19,095 nucleotides of DNA, taken from assembly GCA_020346805.1 (NCBI GenBank), contig CP070790.1:3152261-3171355 (forward strand), given 5' to 3'. Each line of letters starts with the position of its first letter. Position 1 is the first letter of the stretch. The translations under genes and the position numbers were made by a program. The notes beneath the pieces were generated by a model. The model saw nothing but the letters and a program-made list of their open reading frames with translations. It made no database searches and was not told the origin of the DNA. Source of the stretch: Planctomycetota bacterium (GTDB lineage Bacteria > Planctomycetota > Phycisphaerae > UBA1845 > PWPN01). Of this stretch, positions 14,583 through 19,095 are shown piece by piece.

Positions 14583-15623
14583 GTGAGAAAAAAATTCAGA
14601 GCCGGACAATATAAACACATAAAGCGCATAAAACACAGGCCCACCATGCATTACCGACGATTTTATCCTCCTTCGAAACCAACCATATTCGCCTTACTGA
14701 TGATAGGATCGGCAATACTAATAGTACTGCGGAGCGACCTACTTCAGCCGGCCAGAAATATTACCCCACTGATTGCCTTCCTCCAACATGGGGCACGTGA
14801 AACCACCCAAAAGGTCGCCAAAAAGATAGAACACCTCAGCAGCAAACAAATCACCGCCGATTTGCACGATAAAACAATGCTGGAAAAACAAGCTTTGGAA
14901 AACGAAAACGCCTCATTACGGCAGACCATCGCTCAACTACGGGCTACTCAGCAACAATTAACCCACATCCACCAAACGGGTTTCCCAAAAGAGGGATCCT
15001 TGATACCGGCAAAGGTCATCGCCTGGGATGCCGTCCCCTCGCAAGACTCCCTGCTGCTCGACAAAGGGCGTTTTAAAAAGGTTAAGCACAGGGATTGGGT
15101 AGCATCGCGCCTGCTAATCGATGCCGGTACCAATGAAGGCATTCATAACCAATCGGAGGTCCTGGCCCGTGAATCTCTGATAGGATGGGTGGAATATGCC
15201 GATCTCTGGCTCTCAAGGGTTGTACTGCTGAGCGATCGGCAAGCCAACAAGGCGATGAGGGTTTATATCGTCCCCTGCTCCGAGGGACAGCAAGCATCTA
15301 CTCCCACGGAAATACCCTACATCCTCGAGGGGGCGGGGCAGGGAAAAATGCGCATCCGGGACATACCGGCCGATGAAGTGCAAAATAATCGAGTCCAAAT
15401 GGGCGATCTGGTTACCTCCGATCCCAACGATCCCAAACTTCCCCTGGCCATGGTCATTGGAACCATTACCGAACTGAAACAAAAAAAGAGCGATAATCTA
15501 AAACCTTTATTCTATGACGCCATTGTCGAACACAGGTATGACCCTAAAACCATTGGCCAGGTGTTCATCGTAGATCTATCCAAAACCGCAGAGAAGAATT
15601 TGAGAGTTGAGAATGGAGAATGA
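14583..15623 (+). CDS. mreC: Rod shape-determining protein MreC
   Basis: Periplasmic scaffold protein, anchored in the inner membrane, that links MreB to the wall-synthesis machinery. The order of parts fits MreC: a basic cytoplasmic N-terminus of about 32 residues, a membrane segment (about 33-50, PTIFALLMIGSAILIVL), a coiled coil (about 95-126, ALENENASLRQTIAQLRA) and the beta-domain pair from about 140, containing VASRLLIDAGTNEGI, SLIGWV and VVLLSDRQA. At 346 residues it is longer than E. coli-type MreC near both ends. The start is a GTG at 14583; an in-frame stop lies at 14553-14555, and a weak GGGGGA is about 12 bases upstream. A later Met at residue 22 is possible. The last seven codons (15600-15620) are made of a heptamer repeat and encode LRVENGE. 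Confidence 0.93.
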   Translation: MRKKFRAGQYKHIKRIKHRPTMHYRRFYPPSKPTIFALLMIGSAILIVLRSDLLQPARNITPLIAFLQHGARETTQKVAKKIEHLSSKQITADLHDKTMLEKQALENENASLRQTIAQLRATQQQLTHIHQTGFPKEGSLIPAKVIAWDAVPSQDSLLLDKGRFKKVKHRDWVASRLLIDAGTNEGIHNQSEVLARESLIGWVEYADLWLSRVVLLSDRQANKAMRVYIVPCSEGQQASTPTEIPYILEGAGQGKMRIRDIPADEVQNNRVQMGDLVTSDPNDPKLPLAMVIGTITELKQKKSDNLKPLFYDAIVEHRYDPKTIGQVFIVDLSKTAEKNLRVENGE

Positions 15624-15651
15624 TTTTGACTCTCAATTCTCAATTCCCAAT
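15600..15651. repeat. Inverted array of heptamer repeats at convergent gene ends
   Basis: Three 7-base units run on the plus strand: TTGAGAG (15600-15606), TTGAGAA (15607-15613), TGGAGAA (15614-15620). After a 10-base spacer come three units in the opposite sense: TCTCAAT (15631-15637), TCTCAAT (15638-15644), TCCCAAT (15645-15651). TTGAGAG plus the next T pairs exactly with ACTCTCAA (15629-15636), and other registers pair as well, so the transcript from either side forms a long hairpin. It may serve as a bidirectional terminator. The mreC stop (15621-15623) is in the spacer and the lipoprotein gene stop (15633-15635) is in the right arm. Confidence 0.7.
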
Positions 15652-16337
15652 TTGTTAGTCGCCGGCTGCGTGGCCGGTTGGGAATCGGCTTGAGATTTGC
15701 GAATCCATCTGATGGCCGGCTCGCTGTCCGGATCCCGTGCAAAACCATCCGCTTCGGTCAGAGACAGAATCTCTTTGCCGGCCGCCGGATTTTCAACCGC
15801 TTCAAACTCCCCTATTACGATCAAAGGTGAGGCAGACATCCACCCTTTCAAAACACTAAATTTTTGTTGATGAACGGTAATCTGAAAACGACCCTTGAGC
15901 GGGGCTCCTCTGGAGACATAAATAACCGCAATTCCCCGAAGGGAACGACACCGGCGATGATCCCCCCCATACGACTGACTAATACGCACCGCAGGCCGGT
16001 GCAATTGGTAGAGCTTTTCGCTACCGGCCGGCATCCCATCCAAAACCATCGACATTAACCACTCAACATCGAGAGCCTTGCCCAGCAACGATCGAACCCG
16101 ATAGCGAAAAGCGACGCTGAGTTTACCATCATCATCGCACCAATAATAAGCCTCATTGACCTTAATGGTCTGGATAAGCGCTTCGGTGGGTGAAAAGTTG
16201 GTGCGCATAAACGGGAGCAGATGAACGGTGGCCCGCCCGGTACAACCCGCCAACAGCAAAAAGACAACCGAACACGACACAACAACAGCTCGCAATCGGG
16301 CCGGTAATATTAATGTGGTATGGGGAATTGTTCGCAC
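15633..16337 (-). CDS. Predicted lipoprotein of unknown function
   Basis: Frame of 234 residues starting at a GTG at 16337, with only a weak ribosome-binding site; it overlaps the end of glyA by 28 bases, so translational coupling is likely. The N-terminus has a basic region, a hydrophobic stretch and a lipobox LLLAGC with Cys at residue 32, pointing to export and lipid attachment. The mature part has no domain I recognise. It has a predicted beta-rich middle ([35 protein letters not shown]) and a polar Gln/Pro/Ala/Thr C-terminal tail. The last residues (KLGIEN) are encoded by the heptamer repeat shared with the end of mreC, so this tail is probably acquired sequence. The gene is convergent with mreC. 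Confidence 0.7.
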   Translation of the reverse strand: MRTIPHTTLILPARLRAVVVSCSVVFLLLAGCTGRATVHLLPFMRTNFSPTEALIQTIKVNEAYYWCDDDGKLSVAFRYRVRSLLGKALDVEWLMSMVLDGMPAGSEKLYQLHRPAVRISQSYGGDHRRCRSLRGIAVIYVSRGAPLKGRFQITVHQQKFSVLKGWMSASPLIVIGEFEAVENPAAGKEILSLTEADGFARDPDSEPAIRWIRKSQADSQPATQPATNKLGIEN

Positions 16338-17590
16338 AGTTCCAGTACCCGCTGCCTGACCTTCGATGTTACATCCTCGGTGCCCCGTGCCGAGATCGTC
16401 TCATGGATCAATTCCGCCACCGCGGCCATCTCCGCCGTTCCCAATCCACGGGTGGTCACCGCCGGCGTACCAATCCTTAATCCGGAGGTTTCCGTAGGTT
16501 TACGTTCATCAAACGGGATCATGTTCTTGTTGACGATCAGGCCGGCCCGCTCCAGCCAACTTTCCGCCTGCTTGCCGGTGATATCCGCATGAACCTGACG
16601 AAGATCGACCAACATAAGGTGATTGTCCGTTCCCCCCGAAACCAGACGATACCCATGAGCCGTAAGGGCCTCGGCCAACGCCTGAGCGTTGTTCAGGATG
16701 GCCTGTTGATAATCCTTGAACTGGGGCTTGAGATCTTCGCCGAAGGCTGCCGCCTTGCCCGCAATCACGTGCACCAAGGGCCCACCCTGTGTCCCCGGGA
16801 AAATACGGGAATCAACGACTTTGGCGTGTTCGGCCTTGCACATTATCATCCCTCCGCGCGGGCCGCGAAGCGTCTTATGCGTGGTGGTGGTCACAAAACC
16901 GGCGTAGGGAACGGGCGAAGGATGCAGCCCGACCGCCACCATGCCCGCAATATGGGCGATGTCGGCCATGTGATGGGCTCCGACCTCGTCGGCAATTTCC
17001 TGAAAGGCGGCGAAATCGATGGTCCGAGGATAGGCCGACGCTCCGGTTATGATCAGTTTAGGCTTGCATTCCTTGGCCAAGCGGCGAATCTCTGACATGT
17101 TGAACGTCTCGGTATCACGATCTACCTGGTAAGGTACGATGTTATACATTCGCCCGCTGAAATTCACCTTCAAACCGTGCGACAAATGACCCCCGTGAGC
17201 CAGATCCAACGACAACACCGTATCGCCGGGCTCCAATACCGCCATGTAGACCGCCATGTTGGCCTGGCTGCCTGAATGGGGTTGAACGTTAACGTGGTCG
17301 CAGCCGAAAAGCTGCCTGGCCCGTTCGCGGGCCAGATCCTCGGCTTCATCACAATGCTCGCAGCCCCCGTAGTATCGCCGCCCGGGGTAACCTTCCGCAT
17401 ATTTGTTGGTAAACACCGAACCCACCGTTTCCAGCACCGCCCGAGAAACGTGATTCTCCGATGCGATCAATTCCAGGCAGTTGGCCTGTCGCCGAACTTC
17501 CGCCATCAGGATCTCATAAACGACGGGGTCCGTCTTCTGAACTGCCGAATAGGCGTATGCGGATGTCTTATTCAATGCCTCCGTTGCCAT
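16310..17590 (-). CDS. glyA: Serine hydroxymethyltransferase
   Basis: Cytoplasmic PLP enzyme that converts serine and tetrahydrofolate to glycine and 5,10-methylene-tetrahydrofolate, the main source of one-carbon units. Fold type I aminotransferase-like motifs are present: [61 protein letters not shown], and the PLP-lysine motif [14 protein letters not shown] with Lys239. [10 protein letters not shown] and the C-terminal [12 protein letters not shown] also match. At 426 residues it is full length. I use the ATG at 17590, which has GAGGT 7 bases upstream; the GTG three codons earlier lies inside that ribosome-binding site. A possible promoter and a GC hairpin are upstream. The lipoprotein gene overlaps its end. 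Confidence 0.96.
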   Translation of the reverse strand: MATEALNKTSAYAYSAVQKTDPVVYEILMAEVRRQANCLELIASENHVSRAVLETVGSVFTNKYAEGYPGRRYYGGCEHCDEAEDLARERARQLFGCDHVNVQPHSGSQANMAVYMAVLEPGDTVLSLDLAHGGHLSHGLKVNFSGRMYNIVPYQVDRDTETFNMSEIRRLAKECKPKLIITGASAYPRTIDFAAFQEIADEVGAHHMADIAHIAGMVAVGLHPSPVPYAGFVTTTTHKTLRGPRGGMIMCKAEHAKVVDSRIFPGTQGGPLVHVIAGKAAAFGEDLKPQFKDYQQAILNNAQALAEALTAHGYRLVSGGTDNHLMLVDLRQVHADITGKQAESWLERAGLIVNKNMIPFDERKPTETSGLRIGTPAVTTRGLGTAEMAAVAELIHETISARGTEDVTSKVRQRVLELCEQFPIPH

Positions 17591-17622
17591 GCCTGCCACC
17601 TCGATATGAATTAAAGTGAGCC

Positions 17623-17653
17623 ACCCCCTCCGGGGGTAACGGTCGCCATTATA
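17623..17653 (-). promoter_or_regulatory. glyA upstream region: possible -10 box and leader hairpin
   Basis: On the minus strand TATAAT (17648-17653) is a perfect -10 hexamer, without a good -35 box at 16-18 bases. A transcript starting near 17641 would open directly with the hairpin ACCCCC/GGGGGT (17623-17637, 3-base loop), about 32 bases before the glyA ATG. No glycine, SAM or tetrahydrofolate riboswitch motif was recognised here. The rest of the 17591-17917 gap holds a weak promoter for the opposite gene, a 7-bp-period repeat and a 43-codon open frame that I do not accept as a gene. Confidence 0.35.
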
Positions 17654-17842
17654 GGGCTACTGATATAGGCGAATGGCCAAAAAATCAAACCGCAGGCCAT
17701 GTTGCCGCATAATCGAACGACAAGATATTCCAACTACAGGCCGCTTTTCCATAATCAACGCTAATAATAGTGCAAGATAACGACTCATAACAAAAACCTT
17801 ACAAGCGGCAGAATAAGCGGTTGGAGCGGGTTTTCATGACAG

Positions 17843-17870
17843 TTGAATTTACCGTAAGATTCGCTAGATA
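17843..17870 (+). promoter_or_regulatory. Weak promoter candidate for the prepilin-like gene
   Basis: TTGAAT (17843-17848) and TAGATA (17865-17870) are spaced by 16 bases. The -35 match is 4/6 and the -10 match is poor. Its place, about 48 bases before the GTG at 17918, is reasonable, but the call is low confidence. Confidence 0.2.
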
Positions 17871-17883
17871 AGAAAATAGAAGA

Positions 17884-17911
17884 CAGGAATCAGGAGTCAG
17901 TATACAGGACA
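17884..17911 (+). repeat. Four degenerate heptamer repeats ahead of the prepilin-like gene
   Basis: Four consecutive 7-base units begin with CAG: CAGGAAT (17884-17890), CAGGAGT (17891-17897), CAGTATA (17898-17904), CAGGACA (17905-17911). The last unit supplies the AGGA that stands 8 bases before the GTG start at 17918. The opposite strand has the TCCTGA-type pattern seen in scattered repeats of many bacterial genomes. Confidence 0.55.
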
Positions 17912-17917
17912 TTATCA

Positions 17918-19095
17918 GTGATCGGGCGTGAAAAACAACATCTAATATCGCAATACGGCCGGCAAGCCCCGGCGAAAGGGCGGTACGGTCAGCGGCCTGC
18001 CCGCCGGGTGGGGCCTTGCCTGTGTTCAAAAATCTCTCAAAGGCAAAAACGGCCGGGCTTCACTCTTATGGAACTTATGGTCAGCATTGCCGTGCTACTG
18101 CTCCTGCTGACCATGATCGGGACCATCTTCGCCATGGCCACCAGGGCCAGCAGCCAGGCCCATGCCAACAACGAGGTAATGCTCAACCTCCGCACCCTTC
18201 AAGATCAGATAGGTCAGGATTTAGACGGACTCCAACAGGAGGCCTTCATCGGAAGCTGGTATCAACTGACAACAGTAACCGATCCGGATCAGCCTGTTGA
18301 TCCCAACAATCTCACGCAGCCAAATACAATGCTGGTTCGTACCGATCGTATCGTCTTTTTTAATGCTCAAAAGAACCACAGCATTAACCAGTGTTACAAT
18401 CCCTTAACCGGTGCTATCGTAAACTGCGATGATTCAAATGCCACATCTATCTCCGGGCGAGCCCGGATCTTCTATGGCCATTATTTATCATGCGATCCTG
18501 ACCCTACTGCCACACCAACAATTTTCGAACAAGATCCCAGAAACTGGATCCTTGCGCGTCGGGCAAAGATCCTCTCACCCGGCATTGATCTTTCCACAAT
18601 CACTGTGCCTTCAAGACCCAGCGAGTATGACGCCATTGAAGTGGAATCGGAATCTCAAAATGCGGGGATTGGTCCTCCTTATACAATTGAGGATTGGCAA
18701 AACCATTCACTCTTCACAATTAACAGTTTTTTTGATCTAAGCGGATTGATGGATGAAGACAGATTCCTGATACCAAGCTGGATTCGTCGTCCCTTTATTC
18801 GTATAGACCTAGCAAATCCGGGGAATAACAGGGGCCTGCATATGTATTTCATCCCCGGCTGTGTGGAATTCAAGATTCAAAGGTGGATCGAACACAATCC
18901 GTTTACCGGCACACCATTACAAGAACCAAGATGGTATCCGGAAGAAGACTTTAATGGTGACGGTATAATCGATTTAACTATAGACGACTCCGATTTTTTC
19001 CAGCATAACACCCTTAACAGCGTTAGCGTAAACGCTCCTCCTTTTCAACGAAGCGACACTGATATACTTGAATATTTTAATGGTCCTATTCCCAC
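17918..19095 (+). CDS. Prepilin-like protein (type II secretion / type IV pilus minor pseudopilin), C-terminus outside window
   Basis: The frame is open from a GTG at 17918 to the right edge (392 codons). The class III signal is clear: PG|FTLMELMVSIAVLLLLLTMIG, in which Gly47 precedes the cleavage site, Phe48 would be the methylated first mature residue and Glu52 is the conserved Glu5. Prepilin peptidase would cut there and the hydrophobic helix would insert in the membrane. The start is uncertain. GTG 17918 has AGGA 8 bases upstream (17906-17909) but gives a long 47-residue basic leader; GTG 18008 gives 17 residues but lacks a ribosome-binding site. The large globular part resembles GspJ/PulJ-type minor pseudopilins in layout. 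It holds DFNGDGIIDLTIDDSDF (from residue 344), an EF-hand/dockerin-like calcium loop. The gene is divergent from glyA. Confidence 0.85.
   Translation, partial: MIGREKQHLISQYGRQAPAKGRYGQRPARRVGPCLCSKISQRQKRPGFTLMELMVSIAVLLLLLTMIGTIFAMATRASSQAHANNEVMLNLRTLQDQIGQDLDGLQQEAFIGSWYQLTTVTDPDQPVDPNNLTQPNTMLVRTDRIVFFNAQKNHSINQCYNPLTGAIVNCDDSNATSISGRARIFYGHYLSCDPDPTATPTIFEQDPRNWILARRAKILSPGIDLSTITVPSRPSEYDAIEVESESQNAGIGPPYTIEDWQNHSLFTINSFFDLSGLMDEDRFLIPSWIRRPFIRIDLANPGNNRGLHMYFIPGCVEFKIQRWIEHNPFTGTPLQEPRWYPEEDFNGDGIIDLTIDDSDFFQHNTLNSVSVNAPPFQRSDTDILEYFNGPIP

Noticed and set aside
16589..17095. 168-codon open frame on the plus strand inside glyA
   Set aside because: Antisense to a clearly recognised glyA, with composition of a shadow frame and no family resemblance.
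17657..17788. 43-codon open frame on the minus strand upstream of glyA, ATG at 17788 with AAGG 8 bases before it
   Set aside because: Short, no recognisable feature, and it lies where the glyA promoter is expected; chance occurrence is likely.
17600..17790. Glycine or tetrahydrofolate riboswitch upstream of glyA
   Set aside because: None of the conserved cores of these families was recognised; only a simple GC hairpin is present.
1..19095. CRISPR array, tRNA, rRNA, insertion sequence, prophage or defence genes
   Set aside because: No regularly spaced repeats, cloverleaf, transposase, integrase or nuclease-system genes were seen on either strand.

Overview
The window reads as ordinary bacterial chromosome, roughly half G+C, with tightly packed genes and a few unusually structured gaps. 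The gene set suggests a planctomycete-like bacterium, perhaps of the Phycisphaerae. The pointers are mreB/mreC beside a membrane-anchored coiled-coil protein, a long RNase HII-type protein with an insertion, a stand-alone STAS protein, a pseudopilin with a calcium-loop-like motif, and frequent GTG/TTG starts. This placement is an inference; there is no rRNA or other marker to confirm it.

Layout. At the left edge, on the minus strand, are a truncated TerB-like gene (1-281) and folC (408-1817). An AT-rich gap of about 900 bp follows, holding a terminator-promoter pair in front of folC and a candidate small structured RNA with its own promoter and intrinsic terminator (about 2447-2577). A secreted S41 (CtpA-type) protease gene follows on the plus strand (2735-5065). 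A REP-like palindrome (5168-5213) separates it from a convergent minus-strand series, in transcription order: unknown 112-aa protein, secreted PQQ-type beta-propeller, purH, rhamnulokinase, RNase HII-like, STAS protein (11703 down to 5286).

A divergent control region (11704-12157) has a promoter on each strand. On the plus side there is a run of hairpins that would lie in the 5' leader of a shape-type cluster: anchored coiled-coil protein, 53-aa single-span protein, mreB and mreC (12158-15623). No mreD, pbp2 or rodA follows. Instead mreC runs into a convergent lipoprotein gene, and the stop codons of both lie inside or at the edge of one inverted heptamer-repeat element. The lipoprotein gene overlaps the end of glyA (16310-17590). 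Divergent from glyA, at the right edge, is a truncated prepilin-like gene (17918 to the end) that has a second 7-bp-period repeat just in front of its start.

How the genes fit together. folC, purH and glyA all belong to folate-dependent one-carbon metabolism (glyA charges tetrahydrofolate, purH uses 10-formyl-tetrahydrofolate, folC polyglutamylates folates), although they lie in three separate transcription units. mreB, mreC and the two small membrane proteins probably form a cell-shape or envelope group. No phage, IS element, CRISPR array, tRNA, rRNA, resistance or defence system was found. The most novel-looking material is non-coding: the candidate RNA at 2447-2577, the hairpin series at 11935-12064, and the two heptamer-period repeats.
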